NCBI GenBank assembly: GCA_045636865.1
Contig: JAZTYJ010000008.1
Coordinates: 1 to 26,122, forward strand
DNA from: SIG480 sp045636865
Lineage (GTDB): Bacteria; Bacillota; Clostridia; Oscillospirales; JAAYXM01
DNA: 26,122 bases
Direction of reading: 5' to 3'
The notes beneath the pieces are model-generated. The model worked only from the letters and a program-made list of their open reading frames with translations. It did not search any database and had not been told where the DNA came from. A program made the translations under genes and the position numbers. Below are positions 14,543 through 23,108 of the stretch, piece after piece (position 1 is the stretch's first letter; each line of letters starts with the position of its first letter).

Positions 14543-14555
14543 GGAGGATACAGAT

Positions 14556-15926
14556 ATGAAAATCGGATTTTTACCCTTATACATAAAGCTTTATGACGAT
14601 ATTGAATATAATCGTTCAGGGCTTGAAACATTTTATAACAAGTCAGCTGCTCTTTTTGAAGAGAAGGGCATCAAGGTCGTAACAGCAGATTTTTGCCGCA
14701 TCAAGCCGGAATTTGACAAAGCAGTTGCGGACTTTGAAAAAGCAGAAGTTGATGCGATTGTCACATGGCATGCAGCATATTCTCCGTCACTTGAGTCAAT
14801 AGAAGCGCTTACAAAAACTAATCTTCCTGTTATCGTTTTTGATTCAACTCCGACACTCGATTTTGCACCGACGCAGAACCCTGATGAGATTATGCCGAAC
14901 CACGGAATCCATGGTGTTATGGATATGTGCAGCATGCTCACTCGCTACGGAAAGCCGTATGCTATTGCGGCAGGCCACATCGATGATTCTGATGTTATCG
15001 ACAGAGTCTGCGGATTTGTTCGCGCTGCTGTTGCGGCAAAGGCGCTCTCTAATATGAAAGTAGGTCTTTTTGGCGGCGCGTTTGACGGAATGGGCGACTT
15101 CTCCGTTGATCCTGCTGAACTTAAGACACGCTTCGGAATTTGCGTTGAAGATGTTGACCTCGACTTTGTTGAGAAAGTCAAAAACTCTGTTACAGACAAC
15201 GAAATTGCTGCTGAAGCAAAGGCGGACCGCGAAAGGTTCGTATTTGATGACAATATAGTTGAAGAAGAATATCTTACATATCTCAGATCCTGCATTGCAC
15301 TCAGAAAGTGCATAAAAGAATGCGGATACAATGCTTTTTCGGCTAACTTCTTAAACGTCAGAAAGCTCGGAACAATGCCATTTACAGAATGTTGCAAAGA
15401 GATGGAAAACGGCATTGGATATGCAGGTGAAGGAGATGCACTCACTGCAGCATTCACAGGAGCGTTTCTCTCGGCTTATCCGGAAACAAACTTTGTTGAA
15501 ATTTTCTGCCCTGACTGGAAAAACAACTACGTTTTCATGAGTCATATGGGAGAATGCAACTATCGGGTTGCAGCAGAAAAGCCGCTTCTTTCACGCACAG
15601 GATCATCTTTTGTTGATGGTTCAATGCCGTATGCAGGATACTGCAGAATGAAGGCTGGAGATGGTGTTTATATAAATGTGAGCCGTGATAAGGATGAGTA
15701 CAAGCTGCTTATAACTCCTGCAAAAATGTTGCCGGCAGAAACTGATAATTTCACTCACTCTATGCGTGGTTGGATGCAGCCTGAAAATTGTGCATCAACT
15801 GCAGAGTTCCTTGAGAAACTCAGCGAAAACGGTGCAACTCACCACAGCACTTTTGTTTACGGTGCCAAAGTCTCTGAAATCGAGTTTTTCGGAAAGCTTC
15901 TCTCTATGAAAATTGTCAGCATATGA
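14556..15926 (+). CDS. AraA/FucI-like sugar isomerase
   Basis: The 456-residue protein has an N-terminal region rich in WHAAYSP- and FDSTPTLDF-type strands, and a C-terminal half resembling L-arabinose isomerase. AGEGDALTAAF matches the GEGDWKTAA motif, FVEIF matches the FMED segment, YVFMSHMGEC matches the LGSHMLEV segment, and GATHHSTFVYG matches GGAHHTV. The four Mn-binding residues are thus represented as Glu292, Glu315, His330 and His429 or His430, so an active aldose-ketose isomerase is expected. The overall sequence is far from true AraA and the sugar may differ. ATG 14556 follows GGGAGGA at seven bases. The gene sits between an aminotransferase and a sugar kinase. Confidence 0.8.
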   Translation: MKIGFLPLYIKLYDDIEYNRSGLETFYNKSAALFEEKGIKVVTADFCRIKPEFDKAVADFEKAEVDAIVTWHAAYSPSLESIEALTKTNLPVIVFDSTPTLDFAPTQNPDEIMPNHGIHGVMDMCSMLTRYGKPYAIAAGHIDDSDVIDRVCGFVRAAVAAKALSNMKVGLFGGAFDGMGDFSVDPAELKTRFGICVEDVDLDFVEKVKNSVTDNEIAAEAKADRERFVFDDNIVEEEYLTYLRSCIALRKCIKECGYNAFSANFLNVRKLGTMPFTECCKEMENGIGYAGEGDALTAAFTGAFLSAYPETNFVEIFCPDWKNNYVFMSHMGECNYRVAAEKPLLSRTGSSFVDGSMPYAGYCRMKAGDGVYINVSRDKDEYKLLITPAKMLPAETDNFTHSMRGWMQPENCASTAEFLEKLSENGATHHSTFVYGAKVSEIEFFGKLLSMKIVSI

Positions 15927-15942
15927 AACGGAGGAGTGACAG

Positions 15943-17289
15943 GTGCGATATCTTATAGGTCTCGACATCGGAACATCATCAGTTAAAGGTGTTCTTATGT
16001 CGGTCGACGGAAAAATAGAAAAAGAGGCACACTCTGCCTTTGCATACAGAATATCCGATAAAATAACGGAAATCACTCCCGAAAACTTTCTTTCATCATG
16101 CTTCTCTGCAATAGAAACTCTTGTGAGAGCGGCAGGAGACAGCGAAATTCTAGGAATATGTGCGGCATCTGCAAGCGGAAACCTTCTTCTTGTTGATAAG
16201 GAAGGAAATCCGACTACTCCCGTCATCAACTGGCAGGACAGGAGAGTTTCGGACGAAGCGCGTGAAATACTCGGCGACATTGATGCCGATACGCTTTATT
16301 CCCGCATTGGCTGGCCGTTTGATTTCAAAACTTTCCCACTTGCGCAGGCTTGCTATATAAAGAAGCACAACCCTGAGCTTCTCAGAGATTGCGGCAAGGT
16401 ATGCATGAGCACGGAATATCTTTACTACGTTATGACGGGTAAATGGGGAATAAGCGGCTCTGCAGGAACACCGTTTTACTTTATCGATCAGGTTTCGGGA
16501 AAATACATTCCGGAGCTTCTTGGGATTCTTGAAATACCGGAAGAAAAGCTTCCGCCGATAATGCCGTGCGGAAAGATTCTCGGAAAAACAACGGACGAGC
16601 TTGAAGAAAAGACGGGAATCCCGTCGGGCATCCCCGTTGTTCTCGGCACGTTTGACCATCCGTCCGCGGCAAGAGGGGCAGGCGTTCTTGATGAGGGCGA
16701 GCTTCTGCTTTCGTGCGGTACGTCGTGGGTAGGCTTTTTTCCGATTCGCGACCGCGAAAAAATTGCGAATGCAAATATGCTTATAGATCCATTCCTTGCG
16801 CCTTGCGGATGCTGGGGAGCGATGACATCTGTACCTTCAGTTTCAGCGAGAATAAAGCTTTATGTGGAGCGATATATTGACAACTCTGACAAAGCTTTTG
16901 ACATTCTCTCTGATCTTTCGAAAAAAAGCGTGCCCGGTGCAGAGGGTCTTGCAATTAATCTGTTTGACGAGCCGAGTGATGAAAAAATTCTCGCTTATCC
17001 GAAAGAGCATATAGCGCGTGCTATTTCAGAGGGTGCTGTCAACCTTCTCAAATCAAAGCTTGAAGACCTGAAAAAATTCGGTATCAGCGCAAACAGCGCA
17101 ACTATGGTAGGCGGTCCGTCTGAAAACCCCGTGCTTGTAGAACTTATATCGCAGATGTGCGGATTTCCCGTCAAGGTAACTCACGGTGCTTCGGCAGGCG
17201 CTGTCGGCGCCGCGATAATGGCAGGTATCGGAGTTGGTGAATATGATGACGAAGTGCATGCACAAAAGATAATGAGAGGTGAGAAATAA
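15943..17289 (+). CDS. FGGY-family carbohydrate kinase
   Basis: The 448-residue product opens with the ATPase-fold motif LIGLDIGTSSVKGVL (Asp8), has INWQDRR in the N-terminal half, a probable catalytic Asp238 in GTFDHPSAARGAGV, LLLSCGTSW after it and a final GASAGAVGAAIMAG. It phosphorylates a sugar or polyol, most simply the ketose produced by the isomerase just upstream. It is shorter than xylulokinase (about 480-500). The start is GTG at 15943 with GGAGG eight bases ahead; no ATG is available at that end. The stop overlaps the next gene by one base (TAATG), so translation is probably coupled. Confidence 0.88.
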   Translation: MRYLIGLDIGTSSVKGVLMSVDGKIEKEAHSAFAYRISDKITEITPENFLSSCFSAIETLVRAAGDSEILGICAASASGNLLLVDKEGNPTTPVINWQDRRVSDEAREILGDIDADTLYSRIGWPFDFKTFPLAQACYIKKHNPELLRDCGKVCMSTEYLYYVMTGKWGISGSAGTPFYFIDQVSGKYIPELLGILEIPEEKLPPIMPCGKILGKTTDELEEKTGIPSGIPVVLGTFDHPSAARGAGVLDEGELLLSCGTSWVGFFPIRDREKIANANMLIDPFLAPCGCWGAMTSVPSVSARIKLYVERYIDNSDKAFDILSDLSKKSVPGAEGLAINLFDEPSDEKILAYPKEHIARAISEGAVNLLKSKLEDLKKFGISANSATMVGGPSENPVLVELISQMCGFPVKVTHGASAGAVGAAIMAGIGVGEYDDEVHAQKIMRGEK

Positions 17290-18308
17290 TGTTTGATTTC
17301 AAAATAACCGAATACGATAAATATGTATACGAAAAAGAACTTCGTGACTTTTTGCCTGATGAATTTATAGATTTTCACACACATATTGAAGATGAAGACT
17401 CTACCGTGCAGGGAGCTCACAACGGAGGTTCAACATGGACTAATCTCGTGACCGATGCAAAAACTGCAGAGGATCTTATTGAATCATATAAGATGCTGTT
17501 TCCGGACAAAAAAGTCAATCCTCTCGTATTTGGCGGATGCATTTGTGATATTGATGATGTGAATAAATACGTTCGTGAGAAAGCTGATAAATACGATTTC
17601 CCGAAACTTTACCGCACACATTATGCAATGACTGCTGAAGAGCTTGAAAAAGCAATAATTGAAGGTGGTTTTCTCGGAATCAAACCGTATCTTTCAAACT
17701 GCCCGTCATATATTCCGAATAACGAAATCAGAATATTTGACTTTGTTCCGCACGAACATCTTGAAGTTTGTGATAAGAACGGCTGGATACTGATGCTTCA
17801 CATTCCGAGAAACGAAAGATTCCGCGACAAGGTAAATATTGCACAGCTTGTTGAAATCGAGGAGAAATATCCTAACATAAAGCTTATAATTGCTCACATC
17901 GGCAGAGCTTACTCGAAAGAGGATATCGGAAATGCTTTTGAGGTTGTCGGAAAGGGCAAGAACACATACTTTGATTTCACGGCAAACCTTTGTGAGGATG
18001 CAATACGTGCGTGTATCGAGGCAGTAGGCCCGAAGAAGCTTATCTTCGGCTCTGACTTGCCGATTGCACTTATGAGGATGTACCGCATTGTTGAGGATGG
18101 CGTGTACTATAACGTTGTGCCGCGCGGACTCTACGGAGATGTAGACGGCGAGCCTCATATGCGCGAGACAGATGAAACAGATGTAACTCTTATGATTTAT
18201 GAGCAGCTTCTCGCGTTCAAGAACGTTGCAAAGGAGCTTGATCTCTCAAAGGAAGACATCTACAACGTTCTCTGCGGAAATGCAAAAAGGCTTCTCGGTA
18301 TTGAATAA
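17289..18308 (+). CDS. Amidohydrolase family 2 (TIM-barrel hydrolase)
   Basis: This 339-residue protein has the metal motif FIDFHTHI (His30, His32), an IIAHIGRAY segment with a further histidine, and KLIFGSDLP near residue 255 with the conserved aspartate. These are the marks of the Amidohydro_2 group, which includes sugar lactonases and decarboxylases. In this operon a lactonase acting after a Gfo/Idh dehydrogenase is a sensible guess, but uronate-type isomerisation or deacylation cannot be excluded. It is the last gene of the operon and is followed by a strong terminator. The start codon overlaps the kinase stop; the AGAGGTGAG ribosome site lies in the kinase end. Confidence 0.82.
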   Translation: MFDFKITEYDKYVYEKELRDFLPDEFIDFHTHIEDEDSTVQGAHNGGSTWTNLVTDAKTAEDLIESYKMLFPDKKVNPLVFGGCICDIDDVNKYVREKADKYDFPKLYRTHYAMTAEELEKAIIEGGFLGIKPYLSNCPSYIPNNEIRIFDFVPHEHLEVCDKNGWILMLHIPRNERFRDKVNIAQLVEIEEKYPNIKLIIAHIGRAYSKEDIGNAFEVVGKGKNTYFDFTANLCEDAIRACIEAVGPKKLIFGSDLPIALMRMYRIVEDGVYYNVVPRGLYGDVDGEPHMRETDETDVTLMIYEQLLAFKNVAKELDLSKEDIYNVLCGNAKRLLGIE

Positions 18309-18328
18309 GTCAGAAAAAATAACAAATA

Positions 18329-18359
18329 AAAACAGGACGGAAATTCTGTCCTGTTTTTT
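18329..18359 (+). terminator. Terminator of the sugar operon
   Basis: AAAACAGGAC (18329-18338) pairs with GTCCTGTTTT (18348-18357) around a nine-base loop, ending in six T residues. It separates the sugar operon from the purine operon. Confidence 0.88.
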
Positions 18360-18413
18360 GCTTGCTCTGAAAAGGGGAATTGTCAAATCTTGTCAGAATA
18401 GAGGCTAATTTTA

Positions 18414-18442
18414 TTGACTTTTAAGTTGCGATATGCTATGAT
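18414..18442 (+). promoter_or_regulatory. Promoter of the purine-salvage operon
   Basis: TTGACT (18414-18419), 17 bases, TATGAT (18437-18442): five of six matches in both boxes. Transcription would start near 18449, which excludes the in-frame ATG at 18438 as translation start. No purine riboswitch could be recognised upstream. Confidence 0.7.
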
Positions 18443-18473
18443 TTCATTATTGAATACGAGGGAGGGAGCCGCC

Positions 18474-19049
18474 ATAATTGCGTTAGAAGAAAAGATACTC
18501 CGCGAGGGTGCGGTTTTGCCCGGAGATATTTTAAAAGTTGACTGTTTTTTAAACCACCGTCTTGACGTTCCGTTTATTCTGGAAATGGGACGCGAAATTG
18601 CGCGCCTTTATGAAGGTTTCGGAGTGAACAAGATACTCACGATTGAAACCTCGGGTATTCCCATTGCATTTGCGGCAGCGCAGTTTATGAACGTCCCTGT
18701 TGTTTTTGTCAAGAAGAGCAAATCCGGAAACATTTCGGATGAAGTTTATTCATCGCGTGTTGAGTCGTTCACTAAAAAGAACGTGTATGACGCTGTTGTA
18801 AGCAAATCTTTTCTCGGAAAAGACGACAAGATTCTCCTGATAGACGACTTCCTTGCAAAAGGAAACGCCCTAAACGGATTGATAGATATCGTAAATCAGG
18901 CGGGTGCAAGCCTTGTGGGTTGTGCCATTGCAATAGAAAAGGGATTCCAGGGCGGGGGAGATGAGCTCAGAGCAAGGGGGATTCGCGTTGAATCACTTGC
19001 TATCGTCGACTCAATGACGGATTCTTCTCTGACATTCCGCAAGCAGTAG
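18474..19049 (+). CDS. xpt: Xanthine phosphoribosyltransferase
   Basis: The 191-residue enzyme converts xanthine and PRPP to XMP. It carries ALEEKILREGAVL, ILKVDCFLNHRLDVPF, ILTIETSGIPIAFAAAQ, the PRPP-binding ILLIDDFLAKGNAL (Asp124, Asp125), AIAIEKGFQGGGDEL and RVESLAIVDSM, all in the order of known XPRTs. The start is unusual. Alignment by eye with XPRT N-termini (M-E-A-L or M-K-x-L) places Met at the ATA codon 18474, eight bases after GGAGG (18461-18465); the following ATT (18477) is the alternative. The in-frame TTG at 18450 has no ribosome site and the ATG at 18438 lies in the -10 box. It leads the operon with the BMP-type importer, 57 bases upstream of it. Confidence 0.88.
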   Translation: MIALEEKILREGAVLPGDILKVDCFLNHRLDVPFILEMGREIARLYEGFGVNKILTIETSGIPIAFAAAQFMNVPVVFVKKSKSGNISDEVYSSRVESFTKKNVYDAVVSKSFLGKDDKILLIDDFLAKGNALNGLIDIVNQAGASLVGCAIAIEKGFQGGGDELRARGIRVESLAIVDSMTDSSLTFRKQ

Positions 19050-19106
19050 TCCAAAAGTTTATTACATACGTCAAATTTTTGCCGAAAAGGCAAGGAGGGT
19101 ATAAAA

Positions 19107-20321
19107 ATGAAAAAAGTTATCTCACTCGTTCTCGTTGCTGTTATGCTCGTAGCTGCTATGTGCACGCTCACAGCATGCGACAACACCGCAAAGACTGCTG
19201 TCGATGAAGACTTCAAGATCGGTTTCATCTTCTTGCACGATGAAAACTCGACCTACGACAAGAACTTCCTCGAAGCTGCAGAAGCAGCAACAGCAGAGCT
19301 CGGTCTCAAGCCGGAGCAGGTTATCTTCAAGACAAACATTCCTGAGGGTAACGAATGCTACGAAGCAGCAGCAGATATGGCTGACCAGGGTTGCGACATC
19401 GTTTTCGCAAACTCATTCGGTCATGAGCCGTATATGCTCAAGGCAGCAAAGGAATTCCCGGACGTTCAGTTCTGCCATGCAACAGGTACAACTGCACACA
19501 CAGAGAATCTCCCGAACTTCCACAATGCATTTGCTTCTATCTACGAAGGCAGATACCTTGCAGGTATCGCAGCAGGTATGAAGCTCAACGAAATGATCAA
19601 AGAAGGTAAGATTACTGCAGACCAGGCAAAGATGGGTTATGTTGGTGCTTACACATACGCTGAAGTTATTTCAGGCTACACTTCTTTCTACCTTGGCGCA
19701 AAGTCAGTTTGCCCGAGCGTAACTATGGAAGTTCAGTTTACAGGCAGCTGGTATGACGAAGCTCTTGAAAAAGAAGCTGCAACAAAGCTCCTCAGCAACA
19801 ACTGTGTTCTCATCAGCCAGCACGCTGACTCAATGGGCGCACCGACTGCATGTGAAAACGCAGGTGTTCCGAACGTTTCTTACAACGGCAGCACACAGAG
19901 CGCATGCCCGAACACATTCATCGTTTCTTCAAGAATCGACTGGGCTCCGTACTTCAAGTACATCATCAACGCAAACCTCAACGGCGAAGAAATCGCAGCT
20001 GACTGGTGCGGTGGTTTCGAAGCAGGTTCTGTAAAGCTTACAGACATCAACGAAGCAGTTGCAGCTGAGGGAACAAAGGAAGCTTTGGAAGATGCAAAGG
20101 CAAAGCTCATCTCAGGCGAAATCAAGGTATTTGATACAGCTACATTTACTGTAGGTGGCGCAGCTCTCACATCATACTTGGCAGACGTTGACACAGATGC
20201 TAACTACGAAAAGGATACAGAAGTAATTGCTGACGGTTACTTCCACGAGTCTGAATTCCGCAGTGCTCCGTACTTCGACATTCAGCTTGACGGCATCACA
20301 TTGCTCAACAGCATGTTCTAA
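19107..20321 (+). CDS. BMP-family (PnrA-like) nucleoside-binding lipoprotein
   Basis: The 404-residue protein has a lipoprotein signal, KKVISLVLVAVMLVAAMC with lipobox LTAC and Cys24, and then the BMP/PnrA fold: FKIGFIFLHDENSTYDKNF, ANSFGHEPYMLKAAKEFPDVQF, GRYLAGIAAGM, GYVGAYTYAEVISGYTSF, HADSMGAPTACENAGV and DWCGGFEAGSVKLTDIN. BMP proteins bind purine or other nucleosides for ABC import. The partners follow downstream, and XPRT upstream supports purines or xanthine-related compounds. Codon choice is strongly biased (GCA, CTC, AAG, TTC, AAC) compared with its neighbours, a sign of high expression. GGAGGG lies eight bases before the ATG, just after a small TTGCC/GGCAA hairpin (19079-19093). 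Confidence 0.92.
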   Translation: MKKVISLVLVAVMLVAAMCTLTACDNTAKTAVDEDFKIGFIFLHDENSTYDKNFLEAAEAATAELGLKPEQVIFKTNIPEGNECYEAAADMADQGCDIVFANSFGHEPYMLKAAKEFPDVQFCHATGTTAHTENLPNFHNAFASIYEGRYLAGIAAGMKLNEMIKEGKITADQAKMGYVGAYTYAEVISGYTSFYLGAKSVCPSVTMEVQFTGSWYDEALEKEAATKLLSNNCVLISQHADSMGAPTACENAGVPNVSYNGSTQSACPNTFIVSSRIDWAPYFKYIINANLNGEEIAADWCGGFEAGSVKLTDINEAVAAEGTKEALEDAKAKLISGEIKVFDTATFTVGGAALTSYLADVDTDANYEKDTEVIADGYFHESEFRSAPYFDIQLDGITLLNSMF

Positions 20322-20335
20322 TTTCGTTTAATTGG

Positions 20336-20363
20336 TATAGGGCGGGGATTTCTCCGCCCTATA
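20336..20363 (+). terminator. Stem-loop after the binding-protein gene
   Basis: TATAGGGCGG (20336-20345) and CCGCCCTATA (20354-20363) form a perfect 10-bp GC-rich stem with an eight-base loop. No U-tract follows, so it more likely stabilises the upstream mRNA or only partly terminates. Confidence 0.6.
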
Positions 20364-20367
20364 TTAC

Positions 20368-20425
20368 CTTATACACTTGTATTTTATGATAAATATGCGG
20401 GTGATTATTTATCATAGAGTATAAG
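20368..20425. repeat. Two-tier inverted repeat before the transporter ATPase gene
   Basis: An inner perfect repeat, TATGATAAATA (20385-20395) and TATTTATCATA (20406-20416), has a ten-base spacer. An outer pair, CTTATAC (20368-20374) and GTATAAG (20419-20425), can extend the stem. It may be an operator or an RNA hairpin. It ends 24 bases before the ATPase start. Confidence 0.55.
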
Positions 20426-20449
20426 AAATTTTCTTTAATGGAGATTGCT

Positions 20450-22018
20450 ATGGAACAGAATATTGCGCTTGAACTGAGAAATATCACAAAAACCTTTGGT
20501 AGCGTTGTCGCCAACAAGAACATCTCCCTCAAGGTAAAAAAAGGGGAGATTCTTGCCGTGCTCGGAGAAAACGGTAGCGGAAAGACGACTCTTATGAATA
20601 TGGTTTCGGGAATCTATTTTCCGGATAGCGGTCAGATTTTTGCTGACGGAGAAGAAATCGTAATCGCATCACCAAAGGATGCCTATGATTACAAAATCGG
20701 TATGATTCATCAGCACTTTAAGCTTGTTGATGTTTTTAATGCCGCTGAAAATATCGTGCTTGGCATGGAGGATGAAAAAGGCTTTGATATGCCGGGGTAT
20801 ACGGCAAAAATCAAAGAAATTGCCACACAGTACGGTTTTGACATAGACCTTAATAAAAAAATCTACGAGATGTCAGTTTCCGAGAAGCAGACAGTTGAAA
20901 TCATCAAGGTTCTGTTCCGTGGAGCGGATATACTCATTCTTGATGAGCCGACAGCGGTTCTTACGCCTCAGGAAACAGTAAAGCTCTTCCGTGTTTTGCG
21001 CAATATGCGCGAGGATGGAAAGGCGATTATCATCATCACCCATAAGCTGCACGAGGTGCTCTCAATTTCGGATAATGTTGCGGTTTTGCGCAAAGGTGAA
21101 TACATAGGAACAGTAAAGACATCGGAGACAAACGAAGAGAAGCTTACCGAAATGATGGTCGGCAAGAAGATATCTCTTGACATTGAGCGCAGCGATGTAG
21201 AAAATGCCTGCGACCGCCTGATTGTTGAGAATGTATCGTGCATCGACCGCGAGGGGTTAAAAATTCTTGACAATGTTTCTTTTACTGCTCGTTCGGGAGA
21301 AATTCTCGGTATAGCGGGAATTGCGGGAAGCGGTCAGCGCGAGCTTTTGGAAGCTATTGCAGGACTCCAGCATCTCGATAGCGGAAGCATTATCTACCAT
21401 AATCCGAAAACGGATGAGAAAGAGAACCTCCGCGACAAAACACCGCTTGAAATCCGCCAGATGGGCGTGCGACTTGCGTTTGTTCCCGAAGACCGATTGG
21501 GTATGGGACTTGTCGGAAATATGGACATCGTCGATAATATGATGCTCCGGAGCTATAAAAAGGGCAAATCTGCCTTCTTGCAGAGAAAGCAACCGAGATC
21601 TCTTGCAGACGAAATTGTTGAGCGTCTTGAAGTAGCAACTCCGTCGCTCAGCACACCGGTAAGACGTCTTTCGGGAGGAAATGTTCAGAAAGTATTGGTC
21701 GGCAGAGAAATCGCATCAGCTCCTACCGTGCTTATGGCGGCGTACCCGGTCAGAGGTCTTGACATCAACTCTGCATACACCATATACAACCTTCTCAACG
21801 AGCAGAAGCAAAAGGGGGTTGCGGTAATCTTTGTCGGCGAAGACCTTGACGTATTGGTCGAGCTGTGCGACAGAATTATGGTTATCGGATCGGGCAAGAT
21901 AACAGGAATTGTGGATGGCAGAACCACCACAAAAGAGGAAATTGGAATTTTGATGACAAAGTCTGATTACTGTGAAGAAATGACAAAGGAAGTGGTAGAA
22001 GATGAAAAAACTGAATAA
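20450..22018 (+). CDS. BMP-type nucleoside importer ATPase, two ATP-binding halves
   Basis: The 522-residue protein contains two ATPase domains in one chain, as in NupO/RbsA-type proteins. The first has Walker A GENGSGKTT (39-47), the variant signature MSVSEKQTVEI, Walker B ILILDEPTAVLT and IIITHKLHEV. The second has the degenerate P-loop GIAGSGQRELLEAIAG, signature LSGGNVQKVLVGREI and a degenerate Walker B VLMAAYPVRGLDI. Loss of motifs in the second half is common in this family, but the first-half signature is usually closer to LSVGEQQ. I start at ATG 20450 because TGGAGA lies five bases upstream and includes the ATG at 20438. The stop overlaps the permease by 17 bases. Confidence 0.9.
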   Translation: MEQNIALELRNITKTFGSVVANKNISLKVKKGEILAVLGENGSGKTTLMNMVSGIYFPDSGQIFADGEEIVIASPKDAYDYKIGMIHQHFKLVDVFNAAENIVLGMEDEKGFDMPGYTAKIKEIATQYGFDIDLNKKIYEMSVSEKQTVEIIKVLFRGADILILDEPTAVLTPQETVKLFRVLRNMREDGKAIIIITHKLHEVLSISDNVAVLRKGEYIGTVKTSETNEEKLTEMMVGKKISLDIERSDVENACDRLIVENVSCIDREGLKILDNVSFTARSGEILGIAGIAGSGQRELLEAIAGLQHLDSGSIIYHNPKTDEKENLRDKTPLEIRQMGVRLAFVPEDRLGMGLVGNMDIVDNMMLRSYKKGKSAFLQRKQPRSLADEIVERLEVATPSLSTPVRRLSGGNVQKVLVGREIASAPTVLMAAYPVRGLDINSAYTIYNLLNEQKQKGVAVIFVGEDLDVLVELCDRIMVIGSGKITGIVDGRTTTKEEIGILMTKSDYCEEMTKEVVEDEKTE

Positions 22019-23108
22019 TTTTTGCATAAACACTTTCTTTGGAGCATCTTCCCACATCATCAAACGAGACGACATCGTATGGTGGAAGGCATGGGGAATC
22101 CGTGTTATTTCCGTAGTCCTTGCCTTGATTGTCTGCGGAATTGTTACGGTCTCTCTCACCGATTTAAACCCCATTGAGATGTATGTCACAATGGTTGAAG
22201 GCGCGGTGGGCACCTCACGACTTACCTGGAACCTCGTTCAGAATACGGCAATTTTGCTCTGCGTTTCGCTTGCAGTAACTCCGGCATTCAAAATGAAGTT
22301 CTGGAATATAGGCGCAGAAGGACAGGTTTTAATCGGCGGTCTTGCTACCGCTACGTGTATGATTTACCTTGGCGAGAAATTGCCGCCATTCATTCTTATT
22401 CCGATTATGTTTGTCGTGGCGGTTATCGCAGGTGCTTTGTGGGGACTTGTTCCGGCATATTTCAAGACGAAGTTCAATTCAAATGAAACGTTGTTTACCT
22501 TGATGATGAACTACGTTGCCATTCAGATTGTTGCTTATTTTACGCTCGAATGGTCAGTTCCAAAGGGGTCGGGAACTCCCCGAACATTGGAATTTGGACA
22601 GCTTCCTGCGCTTTTTGGTCAGAAATATATGATCAATATCCTGATTGTGGCAATCCTTACTTATCTCGTGTATATCTATTTGCAGTACAGTAAGCAGGGA
22701 TATGAAATTACCGTTGTCGGTGAGAGTGAAAATACTGCAAGATATATCGGCATAAACGTAAAAAAAGTTGTTTTGAGAACAATGACAATTTCGGGTGCTA
22801 TCTGCGGTATTGCAGGATTTCTGCTCGTTGCGGGAACGGACCACTCCTTAAAGAGTGATACCGCAGGCGGCAGAGGCTTTACCGCTATTATGGTTTCGTG
22901 GCTTGCAAAATTCAATCCCGTGTTTATGATACTGACGTCACTCCTCATAGTATTTCTGCAAAAGGGCGCATTGAAGATATCCGAGGTTTACCGCCTCAAC
23001 TCATCCTTCTCGGATATCATTACGGGAATTATCATTTTCTTTATCATCGGTTCGGAATTCTTTATAAACTATAAGATCAAATTCAACAAGAAGGAGGGAA
23101 ATGTATGA
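22002..23108 (+). CDS. BMP-type nucleoside importer permease 1
   Basis: This 368-residue membrane protein has eight to nine predicted hydrophobic segments, beginning at about residue 30, with the family features FWNIGAEGQVLIGGLATA, KTKFNSNETLFTLMMNYVA, GYEITVVGESENTARYIGI and GGRGFTAIMVSWLAKFNP. These resemble the NupP-type larger permease of BMP systems. It forms the channel with the next gene's product. Its start lies inside the ATPase gene, with GGAAGTGG upstream, and its stop overlaps the next start as ATGA, so all three are probably translated together. Confidence 0.9.
   Translation: MKKLNNFCINTFFGASSHIIKRDDIVWWKAWGIRVISVVLALIVCGIVTVSLTDLNPIEMYVTMVEGAVGTSRLTWNLVQNTAILLCVSLAVTPAFKMKFWNIGAEGQVLIGGLATATCMIYLGEKLPPFILIPIMFVVAVIAGALWGLVPAYFKTKFNSNETLFTLMMNYVAIQIVAYFTLEWSVPKGSGTPRTLEFGQLPALFGQKYMINILIVAILTYLVYIYLQYSKQGYEITVVGESENTARYIGINVKKVVLRTMTISGAICGIAGFLLVAGTDHSLKSDTAGGRGFTAIMVSWLAKFNPVFMILTSLLIVFLQKGALKISEVYRLNSSFSDIITGIIIFFIIGSEFFINYKIKFNKKEGNV

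Noticed and set aside
18361..18473. Purine riboswitch upstream of the XPRT gene
   Set aside because: Only about 110 bases separate the terminator and the gene, and I could not find the conserved three-stem core of a purine riboswitch or a terminator/antiterminator pair.
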